From Hydractinia symbiolongicarpus (lineage: Eukaryota; Cnidaria; Hydrozoa; Anthoathecata; Hydractiniidae), in assembly GCF_029227915.1 (NCBI RefSeq), contig NC_079879.1, positions 558,001 to 622,000 of the forward strand: DNA of 64,000 bases, in the 5' to 3' direction. Positions 41,101 through 54,930 of this stretch are shown here, one piece after another. The notes beneath the pieces are model-generated. The model was not told the DNA's origin and did not search any database. It was given only the letters and a program-made list of their open reading frames with translations. Numbering within the stretch: position 1 is the stretch's first letter; every line of letters starts with the position of its first letter. The position numbers were made by a program, and so were the translations under genes.

Positions 41101-44049
41101 TTTTTCACCACTAAAACGCATGAGACTTGTAGTTTTCCAAAATGTTTTCATTTTTGATGAGACGCTGAATAAAAGAAGTTGAATCGCCGGCAAACGAAAA
41201 CCCGCGATTTCCCGTATATCCCGGACTCGGCCCGTATAGTTGAATGTATACAAAGAAAGTACCCAGGGCGTAAACTCATTTCCCGAACGATTCTTTAAAT
41301 TATTTTTTCACCACTAAAACACATGAGACTTTTAGTTTTCAAAAATGATTTCATTTTTGATGAGACGCTGAATAAAAGGAGTTTAATTGCCGGCAAACGA
41401 AAACTCGCGATTTCCCGTAAATCCCGGACTCGGCCCGTATAGTCAAAAGTATACAAAGAAAGTACCCAGGGAGTAAACTCATTTCCCGAACGATTCTTTA
41501 AATTATTTTCTCACCACTAAAACGCATGAGACTTGTAGTTTTCAAAAATGATTTCATTTTTGATGAGACGCTGAATAAAAGGAGTTTAATCTCCGGCAAA
41601 CGAAAACCCGCGATTTCCCGTAAATCCCGGCACTGGACTGTATAGTCAAAAGTATAAAAATAAAGTACGCAGGGAAAAAACTCATTTCCCGAACGATTTT
41701 TTAAATTATTTTTTCACCACTAAAACGCATGAGACTTGTAGTTTTCAAAAATGATTTCATTTTTGATGAGACGCCGAATAAAAGGAGTTTAATCTCCGGC
41801 AAACAAAAACCCGCGATTTCCCGTAAATCCCGGACCCGGCCCGTATAGTTGAATGTATCCAAAGAAAGTAAACTGGGAGTAAACTCATTTCCCGAACGAT
41901 TTTTTAAGTTATTTTTTCACCACTAAAACGCATGCGACTTGTAGTTTTCAAAAATGATTTCATTTTTGATGAGACGTTGAATAAAAGGAGTTTAATCTCC
42001 GGTAAACGAAAACCCGCGATTTCCCGTAAATCCCGGACTCGGCCCGTATAGTCAAAAGTGTACAAATAAAGTACGCAGGGAGTAAACTCATTTCCCGAAC
42101 GATTCTTTATATTATTTTTTCACCACTAAAACGCATGAGACTTGTAGTTTTCAAAAATGATTTCATTTTTGATGAGACGCTGAATAAAAGAAGTTTAATC
42201 GCCGGCAAACAAAAACCGCGATTTCCCGTAAATCCCGGCCCTGGCCCGTATAGTCAAAAGTATACAAATAAAGTACGCAGGGAGTAAACTCATTTCCCGA
42301 ACGATTCTTTAAATTATTTTTTCACCACTAAAACGCATGAGACTTGTAGTTTTCAAAAATGATTTCATTTTTGATGAGACGCTGAATAAAAGGAGTTTAA
42401 TCTCCGGCAAACAAAAACCCGTGATTTCCCGTAAATCCCGGACCCGGCCCGTATAGTCAAAAGTACACAAAGAAAGTACGCAGGGAGTAAACTCATTTCC
42501 CGAACGATTCTTTAAATTATTTTTTCACCACTAAAACGCATGAGACTTGTAGTTTTCAAAAATGATTTAATTTTTGATGAGACGCTGAATAAAAGGAGTT
42601 TAATCGCCGGCAAACGAAAACCCGCGATTTCCCGTATATCCCGGACTCGGCCCGTATAGTTGAATGTATACAAAGAAAGTACCCAGGGAGTAAACTCATT
42701 TCCCGAACGATTTTTTAAATTATTTTTTCACCACTAAAACGCATGAGACTTGTAGTTTTCAAAAATGATTTCATTTTTGATGAGACGCCGAATAAGAGGA
42801 GTTTAATCTCCGGCAAACAAAACCCGCGATTTCCCGTAAATCCCGGACCCGGCCCGTATAGTCGAATGTATACAAAGAAAGTAAACTGGGAGTAAACTTA
42901 TTTCCCGAACGATTTTTTAAATTAATTTTTTACCACTAAAACGCATAAGACTTGTAGTTTTCAAGAACGATTTCATTTTTGATGAGACGCTGAATAAAAG
43001 GAATTTAATCTCCGACAAACGAAATCCCGCGATTTCCCTTAAATCCCGGCCCTGGCCGTATAGTCAAAAGTATACAAAGAAAGTACGCAGGGAGTAAACT
43101 CATTTCCCGAACGATTCTTTAAATTATTTTTTCACCACTAAAACGAATGAGACTTGTAGTTTTCAAAAATGATTTCATTTTTGATGAGACGCTGAATAAA
43201 AGGAGTTTAATCTCCGGCAAACGAAAACTTGCGATTTCCCGTAAATCCCGGACTCGGCCCGTATAGTCAAAAGTATATAAAGAAATTACCCAGGGAGTAA
43301 ACTCATTTCCGGAACGATTCTTTAAATTATTTTTTCACCACTAAAACGCATGAGACTTGTAGTTTTCAAAAATGATTTCATTTTTGATGAGACGCTGAAT
43401 AAAACGAGTTTAATCGCCGGCAAACGAAAACCCGCGATTTCCCGTATATCCCGGACTCGGCCCGTATAGTCAAATGTATACAAAGAAAGTACCCAGGGAG
43501 TAAACTCATTTCCCGAACGATTTTTTAAATTATTTTTTCACCACTAAAACGCATGAGACTTGTAGTTTTCAAAAATGATTTCATTTTTGATGAGACGCCG
43601 AATAAGAGGAGTTTAATCTCCGGCAAACAAAACCCGCGATTTCCCGTACATCCCGGACCCGGCCCGTATAGTCGAATGTATACAAAGAAAGTAAACTGGG
43701 AGTAAACTTATTTCTCGAACGATTTTTTAAATTAATTTTTTACCACTAAAACGCATAAGACTTGTAGTTTTCAAAAACGATTTCATTTTTGATGAGACGC
43801 TGAATAAAAGGAGTTTAATCTCCGACAAACGAAAACCCGCGATTTCCCGTAAATCCCGGCCCTGGCCGTATAGTCAATAGTATACAAAGAGAGTACGCAG
43901 GGAGTAAACTCATTTCCAGAACGATTCTTTAAATTTTTTTTTCACCACAAAAACGCATGAGACTTGTAGTTTTCAAAAACGATTTCATTTTTGATGAGAC
44001 GCTGAATAAAAGGAGTTTAATTGCCGGCAAACGAAAACCTGCGATTTCC

Positions 44050-45700
44050 TGTAAATCCCGGGCCTGGCCCGTATAGTCGAATGTATACAAAGAAAGTACC
44101 CAGTGAGTAAATTGATTTCCCGAGCGATTCTTTAAATTATTTTTTCACCACTAAAACGCATGAGACTTGAAGTTTTCAAAAATGATTTCATTTTTGTGAG
44201 ACGCTGAATAAAAGGAGTTTATTCGCCGGCAAACGAAAACCCGCGATTTCCCGTATATCCCGGACTCGGCCCGTATAGTCGAATGTATACAAAGAAAGTA
44301 CCCAGGGAGTAAATTCATTTCCCGAACGATTTTTTAAATTATTATTTCACCACCAAAACGCATGAGACTTGTAGTTTTTAAAAATGATTTCATTTTTGAT
44401 GAGACGCTGAATAAAAGGAGTTTAATCGCCGGCAAACGAAAACCCGCGATTTCCCGTATATCCCGGCCTCGGCCCGTGTAGTCGAATGTATACAAAGAAA
44501 GTACCCAGGGAGTAAACTCATTTCCCGAACGATTCTTTAAATTATTTTTTCACCACTAAAACGCATGAGACTTGAAGTTTTCAAAAATTATTTCATTTTT
44601 GATGAGACGCTGAATAAAAGGAGTTTAACCTCCGGCAAACGAAAACTCGCGATTTTCCGTAAATCCCGGACTCGTCCTGTATAGTCAAAAGTATATAAAG
44701 AAAGTACCCAGGGAGTAAACTCATTTCCGGAACGATTCTTTAAATTATTTTTTCACCACTAAAACGCATGAGACTTGTAGTTTTCCAAAATGTTTTCATT
44801 TTTGATCAGACGCTGAATAAAAGAAGTTGAATCGCCGGCAAACGAAAACCTGCAATTTCCTGTAAATCCCGGGCCTGGCCCGTATAGTCGAATGTATACA
44901 AAGAAAGTACCCAGTGAGTAAATTGATTTCCCGAGCGATTCTTTAAATTATTTTTTCACCACTAAAACGCATGAGACTTGAAGTTTTCAAAAATGATTTC
45001 ATTTTTGTGAGACGCTGAATAAAAGGAGTTTATTCGCCGGCAAACGAAAACCCGCGATTTCCCGTATATCCCGGACTCGGCCCGTATAGTCGAATGTATA
45101 CAAAGAAAGTAGCCAGGGAGTAAACTCATTTCCCGAACGATTTTTTAAATTATTATTTCACCACCAAAACGCATGAGACTTGTAGTTTTTAAAAATGATT
45201 TCATTTTTGATGAGACGCTGAATAAAAGGAGTTTAATCGCCGGCAAACGAAAACCCGCGATTTCCCGTATATCCCGGCCTCGGCCCGTGTAGTCGAATGT
45301 ATACAAAGAAAGTACCCAGGGAGTAAACTCATTTCCCGAACGATTCTTTAAATTATTTTTTCACCACTAAAACGCATGAGACTTGAAGTTTTCAAAAATG
45401 ATTTCATTTTTGATGAGACGCTGAATAAAAGGAGTTTATTCGCCGGCAAACGAAAACCCGCGATTTCCCGTATATCCCGGACTCGGCCGTATAGTCGAAT
45501 GTATACAAAGAAAGCACCCAGGGAGTAAACTCATTTCCCGAACGATTTTTTAAATTATTATTTCACCACCAAAACGCATGAGACTTGTAGTTTTTAAAAA
45601 TGATTTCATTTTTGATGAGACGCTGAATAAAAGGAGTTTAATCGCCGGGAAACGAAAACTCGCGACTTCCCGTAAATCCCGGACTCGGCTCGTATAGTCA
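44050..45700. repeat. Tandem duplication of a 4-monomer (811-bp) satellite block
   Basis: The variant cagtgagtaaattgattt at 44101 recurs at 44912. Both are followed by the single-base-deleted tttttgtgagacgctg and by ggagtttattcgccgg, a shift of 811 bp. Confidence 0.8.
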
Positions 45701-47779
45701 AAAGTATACAAAGAAAGTACCCAAGGAGTAAACTCATTTCCCGAACGATTCTTTAAATTATTTTTTTACCATTAAAACGCATGAGACTTGTAGTTTTCAA
45801 AAATGATTTCATTTTTGATGAGACGCTGAATAAAAGGAGATTAATCGCCGGCAAACGAAAACTCGCAACTTCCCGTAAATCCCGGACTCGGCCCGTATAG
45901 TCAAAAGTATACAAAGAAACTACCCAGGGAGTAAACTCATTTCCCGAACGATTCTTTAAATTACTTTTTCACCACTAAAACGCATGAGACTTGAAGTTTT
46001 CAAAAATGATTTCATTTTTGATGAGACGCCGAATAAAAGGAGTTTAGTCTCCGGCAAACAAAAACCCGCGATTTCCCGTAAATCCCGGACCCGGCCCGTA
46101 TAGTGGAATGTATACAAAAAAAGTAAACTGGGAGTAAACTCATTTCCCGAACGATTTTTTAAATTAATTTTTTACCACTAAAACGCATAAGACTTGTAGT
46201 TTGCAAAAACCATTTCATTTTTGATGAGACGCTGAGTAAAAGGAGTTTAATCTCCGGCAAACGAAAACCCGCGATTTCCCGTAAATGCCGGTCCCGGCCC
46301 GTATAGTCAAAAGTATACAAAGAAAGTACCCAGGGAGTAAACTCATTTCCCGAACGATTCTTTAAATTATTTTTTCACCAAAAAAACGCATAAGACTTGT
46401 AGTTTTCAAAAATGATTTCATTTTTGATGAGACGCTGAATAAAAGGAGTTTAATCGCCGGCAAAAGAAAACCCGCGATTTTCCGTATATCCCGGACTCGG
46501 CCCGTATAGTCGAATGTATAGAAAGAAAGTACCCAGGGAGTAAACTCATTTCCCGAACGATTTTTTAAATTAATTTTTTACCACTAAAACGCATAAGACT
46601 TGTAGTTTTCAAAAACGATTTCATTTTTGATGAGACGCTGAATAAAAGGAGTTTAATCTCCGGCAAACAAAAACCCGCGATTTCCGGTAAATCCCGGACC
46701 CGGCCCGTATAGTCGAATGTATACAAAAAAAGTAAACTGGGAGTAAACTCATTTCCCGAACGATTTTTTAAAATTAATTTTTTACCACTAAAACGCATAA
46801 TACTTGTAGTTTTTAAAAACCATTTCATTTTTGACGAGACGCTGAGTAAAAGGAGTTTAATCTCCGGCAAACGAAAACCCGCGATTTCCCGTAAATCCCG
46901 GCCCCGGCCCGTATAGTCAAAAGTATACAAAGAAAGTACGCAGGGAGTAAACTCATTTCCCGAACGATTCTTTAAATTATTTTTTCACCACTAAAACCCA
47001 TGAGACTTGTAGTTTTCCAAAATGTTTTCATTTTTGATGAGACGCTGAATATAAGGAGTTTAATCGCTGGCAAACGAAAACTCGCGATTTCTCGTAAATC
47101 CCGGACTCGGCCCGTATAGTCAAAAGTATACAAAGAAAGTACCCAGGGAGTACACTCATTTCCCGAACGATTCTTTAAATTATTTTTTCACCAATAAAAC
47201 GCATGAGACTTGTAGTTTTCAAAAAGGATTTCATTTTTGATGAGACGCTGAATAAAAGGAGTTTAATCGCCGGCAAACGAAAACCCGCGATTTCCCGTAT
47301 ATCCCGGACTCGGCCCGTATAGTCGAATGTATAGAAAGAAAGTACCCAGGGAGTAAACTAATTTCCCGAACGATTTTTTAAATTATTTTTTCACCACTAA
47401 AACGCATGAGACTTGTAGTTTTCAAAAATGATTTCATTTTTGATGAGCCGCAGAATAAAAGGAGTTTAATCTCCGGCAAACAAAAACCCGCGATTTCCCG
47501 TAAATCCCGGACCCAGCCCGTATAGTCGAATGTATACAAAAAAAGTAAACTGGGAGTAAACTCATTTCCCGAACGATTTTTTCAATTAATTTTTTACCAC
47601 TAAAACGCATAAGACTTGTAGTTTTCAAAAACGATTTCATTTTTGATGAGACGCTGAATAAAAGGAGTTTAATCTCCGGCAAACGAAAACCCGCGATTTC
47701 CCGTAAATCCCGGCCCTGGACTGTATAGTCAAAAGTATAAAAATAAAGTACGCAGGGAGTAAACTCATTTCCCGAACGA

Positions 47780-50700
47780 TTCTTTAAGTTATTTTTTCAC
47801 CACTAAAACGCATGAGACTTGTAGTTTTCAAAAATGATTTCATTTTTGATGAGACGCTGAATAAAAGGAGTTTAATCTCCGGCAAACGAAAACCCGCGAT
47901 TTCCCATAAATCCCGGCCCTGGACTGTATAGTCAAAAGTATAAAAATAAAGTACGCAGGAAGTAAACTCATTTCCCGAACGATTCTTTAAGTTATTTTTT
48001 CACCACTAAAACGCATGAGACTTGTAGTTTTCAAAAATGATTTCATTTTTGATGAGACGCTGAATAAAAGAAGTTTAATCGCCGGCAAACGAAAACCCGC
48101 GATTTCCCGTAAATCCCGGGCTTGGCCAGTATAGTCGAATGTATACGAAGAAAGTACCCAGGAAGTAAACTCATTTCCCGAACGATTTCTTAAATTATTA
48201 TTACACCACCAAAACGCATGAGACTTTTAGTTTTCAAAAAAGATTTCATTTTTGATGAGACGCTGAATAAAAGGAGTTTAATCTCCGGCAAACGAAAACC
48301 CGCGATTTCCCGTAAATCCCAGGCTTGACCAGTATAGTCGAATGTATACGAAGAAAGTACCCAGGGAGTAAACTCATTTCCCGAACGATTTTTTAAATTA
48401 TTTTTTCACCACTAAAACGCATGAGACTTGTAGTTTTCAAGAATGATTTCATTTTTGATGAGACGCTGAATAAAAGGAGTTTAATCGCCGGCAAACGAAA
48501 ACCCGCGACTTCCCGTAAATCCCGGACTCGGCCCGTGTAGTCAAAAGTATACAAAGAAAGAACGCAGGGAGTAAACTCATTTCCCGAACGATTTTTTAAA
48601 TTATTATTTCACCACAGAAACGCATGAGACTTGTATTTTCAAAAATGATTTCATTTTTGATGAGACGCTGAATAAAAGGAGTTTAATCTCCGGCAAACGA
48701 AAACCCGCGATTTCCCGTAAATCCGGACCCGGCCCGTATAGTCAAAAGTATACAAAGAAAGTACGCAGGGACTAAACTCATTTCCCGAACGATTCTTTAA
48801 ATTATTTTTTCACCACTAAAACGCATGAGACTTGTAGTTTTTAAAAAAGATTTCATTTTTGATGAGACGCTGAATAAAAGGAGTTTAATCGCTGGCAAAC
48901 GAAAACTCGCGATTTCCCGTAAATCCCGGACTCGGCCCGTATAGTCAAAAGTATACAAAGAAAGTACCCAGGGATTAAACTCATTTCCCGAACGATTCTT
49001 TAAATTATTTTTTCACCAATAAAACGCATGAGACTTGTTGTTTTCAAAAATGATTTCATTTTTGATGAGTCGCTGAATAAAAGGAGTTTAATCGCCGGCA
49101 AACGAAAACCCGCGATTTCCCGTATATCCCGGACTCGGCCCGCATAGTCGAATGTATAGAAAGAAAGTACCCAGGGAGTAAACTCATTTCCCGAACGATT
49201 TTTTAAATTATTTTTTCACCACTAAAACGCATTAGACTTGTAGTTTTCAAAAATGATTTCATTTTTGATGAGACGCGGAATAAAAGGAGTTTAATCTCCG
49301 GCAAACAAAAACCCGCGATTTCCCGTAAATCCCGGACCCGGCCCGTATAGTCGAATGTATACAAAAAAAGTAAACTGGGAGTAAACCCATTTCCCGAACG
49401 ATTTTTTAAATTAATTTTTTACCACTAAAACGCATAAGACTTGTAGTTTTCAAAAACGATTTCATTTTTGATGAGACGCTGAATAAAAGAAGTTTAATCT
49501 CCGGCAAACGAAAACCCGCGATTTCCCGTAAATCCCGGCCTTGGCCAGTATAGTCGAATGTATACGAAGAAAGTACCCAGGGAGTAAACTCACTTCCCGA
49601 ACGATTTTTTAAATTATTTTTTCACCACTAAAACGCATGAGACTTGTAGTTTTCAAGAATGATTTCATTTTTGATGAGACGCTGAATAAAAGGAGTTTAA
49701 TCGCCGGCAAACGAAAACCCGCGATTTCCCGTAAATCCCAGACTCGGCAAGTGTAGTCAAAAGTATACAAAGAAAGTACGCAGGGAGTAAACTCATTTCC
49801 CGAACGATTCTTTAAATTATTTTTTCACCACTAAAACGCATGAGACTTGTAGTTTTCAAAAATGATTTCATTTTTGATGAGACGCTGAATAAAAGGAGTT
49901 TAATCTCCGGCAAACGAAAACCCGCGATTTCCCGTAAATCCCGGCCCTGGACTGTATAGTCAAAAGTATAAAAATAAAGTACGCAGGGAGTAAACTCATT
50001 TCCTGAACGATTCTTTAAGTTATTTTTTCACCACTAAAACGCATGAGACTTGTAGTTTTCAAAAATGATTTCATTTTTGATGAGACGCTGAATAAAAGAA
50101 GTTTAATCGCCGGCAAACGAAAACCCGCGATTTCCCGTAAATCCCGGGCTTGGCCAGTATAGTCGAATGTATACGAAGAAAGTACCCAGGAAGTAAACTC
50201 ATTTCCCGAACGATTTTTTAAATTATTATTACACGACCAAAACGCATGAGACTTGTAGTTTTCAAAAATGATTTCATTTTTGATGAGACGCTGAATAAAA
50301 GGAGTTTAATCTCCGGCAAACGAAAACCCGCGATTTCCCGTAAATCCCAGGCTTGGCCAGTATAGTCGAATGTATACGAAGAAAGTACCCAGGGAGTAAA
50401 CTCATTTCCCGAACAATTTTTTAAATTATTTTTTCACCACTAAAACGCATGAGACTTGTAGTTTTCAAGAATGATTTCATTTTTGATGAGACGCTGAATA
50501 AAAGGAGTTTAATCGCCGGCAAACGAAAACCCGCGATTTCCCGTAAATCCCGGACTCGGCCCGTGTAGTCAAAAGTATACAAAGAAAGAACGCAGGGAGT
50601 AAAATCATTTCCCGAACGATTTTTTAAATTATTATTTCACCACAGAAACGCATGAGACTTGTATTTTCAAAAATGATTTCATTTTTGATGAGACGCTGAA

Positions 50701-51508
50701 TAAAAGGAGTTTAATCTCCGGCAAACGAAAACCCGCGATTTCCCGTAAATCCGGACCCGGCCCGTATAGTCAAAAGTATACAAAGAAAGTACGCAGGGAG
50801 TAAACTCATTTCCCGAACGATTCTTTAATTTATTTTTTCAACACTAAAACGCATGAGACTTGTAGTTTTCAAAAAAGATTTCATTTTTGATGAGACGCTG
50901 AAGAAAAGGAGTTTAATCGCTGGCAAACGAAAACTCGCGATTTCCCGTAAATCCCGGACTCGGCCCGTATAGTCAAAAGTATACAAAGAAAGTACCCAGG
51001 GATTAAACTCATTTCCCGAACGATTCTTTAAATTATTTTTTCACCAATAAAACGCATGAGACTTGTAGTTTTCAAAAATGATTTCATTTTTGATGAGACG
51101 CTGAATAAAAGGAGTTTAATCGCCGGCAAACGAAAACCCGCGATTTCCCGTATATCCCGGACTCGGCCCGCATAGTCGAATGTATAGAAAGAAAGTACCC
51201 AGGGAGTAAACTCATTTCCCGAACGATTTTTTAAATTATTTTTTCACCACTAAAACGCATTAGACTTGTAGTTTTCAAAAATGATTTCATTTTTGATGAG
51301 ACGCGGAATAAAAGGAGTTTAATCTCCGGCAAACAAAAACCCGCGATTTCCCGTAAATCCCGGACCCGGCCAGTATAGTCGAATGTATACAAAAAAAGTA
51401 AACTGGGAGTAAACCCATTTCCCGAACGATTTTTTAAATTAATTTTTTACCACTAAAACGCATAAGACTTGTAGTTTTCAAAAACGATTTCATTTTTGAT
51501 GAGACGCT
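47780..51508. repeat. Tandem duplication of a 10-monomer (2028-bp) satellite block
   Basis: Variants at 48119 (gggcttggccagtatag), 48600 (accacagaaacgcatgag) and 49231 (gcattagacttg) recur 2028 bp downstream in the same order. The approximate copies are 47780-49480 and 49808-51508. Confidence 0.82.
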
Positions 51509-54500
51509 GAATAAAAGGAGTTTAATCGCCGGCAAACGAAAACCCGCGATTTCCCGTATATCCCGGACTCGGCCCGCATAGTCGAATGTATAGAAAGAAA
51601 GTACCCAGGGAGTAAACTCATTTCCCGAACGATTTTTTAAATTATTTTTTCACCACTAAAACGCATTAGACTTGTAGTTTTCAAAAATGATTTCATTTTT
51701 GATGAGACGCGGAATAAAAGGAGTTTAATCTCCGGCAAACAAAAACCCGCGATTTCCCGTAAATCCCGGACCCGGCCAGTATAGTCGAATGTATACAAAA
51801 AAAGTAAACTGGGAGTAAACCCATTTCCCGAACGATTTTTTAAATTAATTTTTTACCACTAAAACGCATAAGACTTGTAGTTTTCAAAAACGATTTCATT
51901 TTTGATGAGACGCTAAATAAAAGGAGTTTAATCTCCGGCCAACGAAAACCCGCGATTTCCCGTAAATCCCGGCCCTGGACTGTATAGTCAAAAGTATAAA
52001 AATGAAGTACACAGGGAGTAAACTCATTTCCCGAACGATTCTTTAAGTTATTTTTTCACCACTAAAACGCATGAGACTTGTAGTTTTCAAAAATGATTTC
52101 ATTTTTGATGAGACGCTGAATAAAAGAAGTTTAATGGCCGGCAAACGAAAACCTGCGATTTCCCGTAAATCCCGGCCTTGGCCAGTATAGTCGAATGTAT
52201 ACGAAGAAAGTACCCAGGGAGTAAACTCACTTCCCGAACGATTTTTTAAATTATTTTTTCACCACTAAACGCATGAGACTTGTAGTTTTCAAGAATGATT
52301 TCATTTTTGATGAGACGCTGAATAAAAGGAGTTTAATCGCCGGCAAACGAAAACCCGCGATTTTCCGTAAATCCCGGACTCGGCAAGTGTAGTCAAAAGT
52401 ATAAAAAGAAAGTACGCAGGGAGTAAACTCATTTCCCGAACGATTCTTTAAATTATTTTTTCACCACTAAAACGCATGAGACTTGTAGTTTTCAAAAATG
52501 ATTTCATTTTTGATGAGACGCTGAATAAAAGGAGTTTAATCGCTGGCAAACGAAAACTCGCGATTTCCCGTAAATCCCGGACTCGGCCCGTATAGTCAAA
52601 AGTATACAAAGAAAGTACCCAGGGAGTAAACTCATTTCCCGAACGATTCTTTAAATTATTTTTTCACCAATAAAACGCATGAGACTTGTAGTTTTCAAAA
52701 ATGATTTCATTTTTGATGAGACGCTGAATAAAAGAAGTTTAATCGCCGGCAAACGAAAACCCGCGATTTCCCGTATATCCCGGACTCGGCCCGCATAGTC
52801 GAATGTATAGAAAGAAAGTACCCAGGGAGTAAACTCATTTCCCGAACGATTTTTTAAATTATTTTTTCACCACTAAAACGCATGAGACTTGTAGTTTTCA
52901 AAAATGATTTCATTTTTGATGAGACGCGGAATAAAAGAAGTTTAATCGCCGGCAAACGAAAACCCGCGATTTCCCGTAAATCCCGGCCTTGGCCAGTATA
53001 GTCGCATGAATACGAAGAAAGTACCCAGGGAGTAAACTCACTTCCCGAACGATTTTTTAAATTATTTTTTCACCACTAAAACGCATGAGACTTGTAGTTT
53101 TCAAAAAAGATTTCATTTTTGATGAGACGCTGAAGAAAAGGAGTTTAATCGCTGGCAAACGAAAACTCGCGATTTCCCGTAAATCCCGGACTCGGCCCGT
53201 ATAGTCAAAAGTATACAAAGAAAGTACCCAGGGATTAAACTCATTTCCCGAACGATTCTTTAAATTATTTTTTCACCAATAAAACGCATGAGACTTGTAG
53301 TTTTCAAAAATGATTTCATTTTTGATGAGACGCTGAATAAAAGGAGTTTAATCGCCGGCAAACGAAAACCCGCGATTTCCCGTATATCCCGGACTCGGCC
53401 CGCATAGTCGAATGTATAGAAAGAAAGTACCCAGGGAGTAAACTCATTTCCCGAACGATTTTTTAAATTATTTTTTCACCACTAAAACGCATTAGACTTG
53501 TAGTTTTCAAAAATGATTTCATTTTTGATGAGACGCGGAATAAAAGGAGTTTAATCTCCGGCAAACAAAAACCCGCGATTTCCCGTAAATCCCGGACCCG
53601 GCCAGTATAGTCGAATGTATACAAAAAAAGTAAACTGGGAGTAAACCCATTTCCCGAACGATTTTTTAAATTAATTTTTTACCACTAAAACGCATAAGAC
53701 TTGTAGTTTTCAAAAACGATTTCATTTTTGATGAGACGCTAAATAAAAGGAGTTTAATCTCCGGCCAACGAAAACCCGCGATTTCCCGTAAATCCCGGCC
53801 CTGGACTGTATAGTCAAAAGTATAAAAATGAAGTACACAGGGAGTAAACTCATTTCCCGAACGATTCTTTAAGTTATTTTTTCACCACTAAAACGCATGA
53901 GACTTGTAGTTTTCAAAAATGATTTCATTTTTGATGAGACGCTGAATAAAAGAAGTTTAATGGCCGGCAAACGAAAACCTGCGATTTCCCGTAAATCCCG
54001 GCCTTGGCCAGTATAGTCGAATGTATACGAAGAAAGTACCCAGGGAGTAAACTCACTTCCCGAACGATTTTTTAAATTATTTTTTCACCACTAAACGCAT
54101 GAGACTTGTAGTTTTCAAGAATGATTTCATTTTTGATGAGACGCTGAATAAAAGGAGTTTAATCGCCGGCAAACGAAAACCCGCGATTTTCCGTAAATCC
54201 CGGACTCGGCAAGTGTAGTCAAAAGTATAAAAAGAAAGTACGCAGGGAGTAAACTCATTTCCCGAACGATTCTTTAAATTATTTTTTCACCACTAAAACG
54301 CATGAGACTTGTAGTTTTCAAAAATGATTTCATTTTTGATGAGACGCTGAATAAAAGGAGTTTAATCGCTGGCAAACGAAAACTCGCGATTTCCCGTAAA
54401 TCCCGGACTCGGCCCGTATAGTCAAAAGTATACAAAGAAAGTACCCAGGGAGTAAACTCATTTCCCGAACGATTCTTTAAATTATTTTTTCACCAATAAA

Positions 54501-54930
54501 ACGCATGAGACTTGTAGTTTTCAAAAATGATTTCATTTTTGATGAGACGCTGAATAAAAGAAGTTTAATCGCCGGCAAACGAAAACCCGCGATTTCCCGT
54601 ATATCCCGGACTCGGCCCGCATAGTCGAATGTATAGAAAGAAAGTACCCAGGGAGTAAACTCATTTCCCGAACGATTTTTTAAATTATTTTTTCACCACT
54701 AAAACGCATGAGACTTGTAGTTTTCAAAAATGATTTCATTTTTGATGAGACGCGGAATAAAAGAAGTTTAATCGCCGGCAAACGAAAACCCGCGATTTCC
54801 CGTAAATCCCGGCCTTGGCCAGTATAGTCGCATGAATACGAAGAAAGTACCCAGGGAGTAAACTCACTTCCCGAACGATTTTTTAAATTATTTTTTCACC
54901 ACTAAAACGCATGAGACTTGTAGTTTTCAA
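51500..54930. repeat. Tandem duplication of a 9-monomer (1826-bp) satellite block
   Basis: The variants ttaatggccggcaaacg (52131 and 53957), attagacttgtag (51665 and 53491) and tagtcgcatgaatacg (near 52999 and 54825) are each spaced 1826 bp. The approximate copies are 51500-53100 and 53326-54930. Confidence 0.85.
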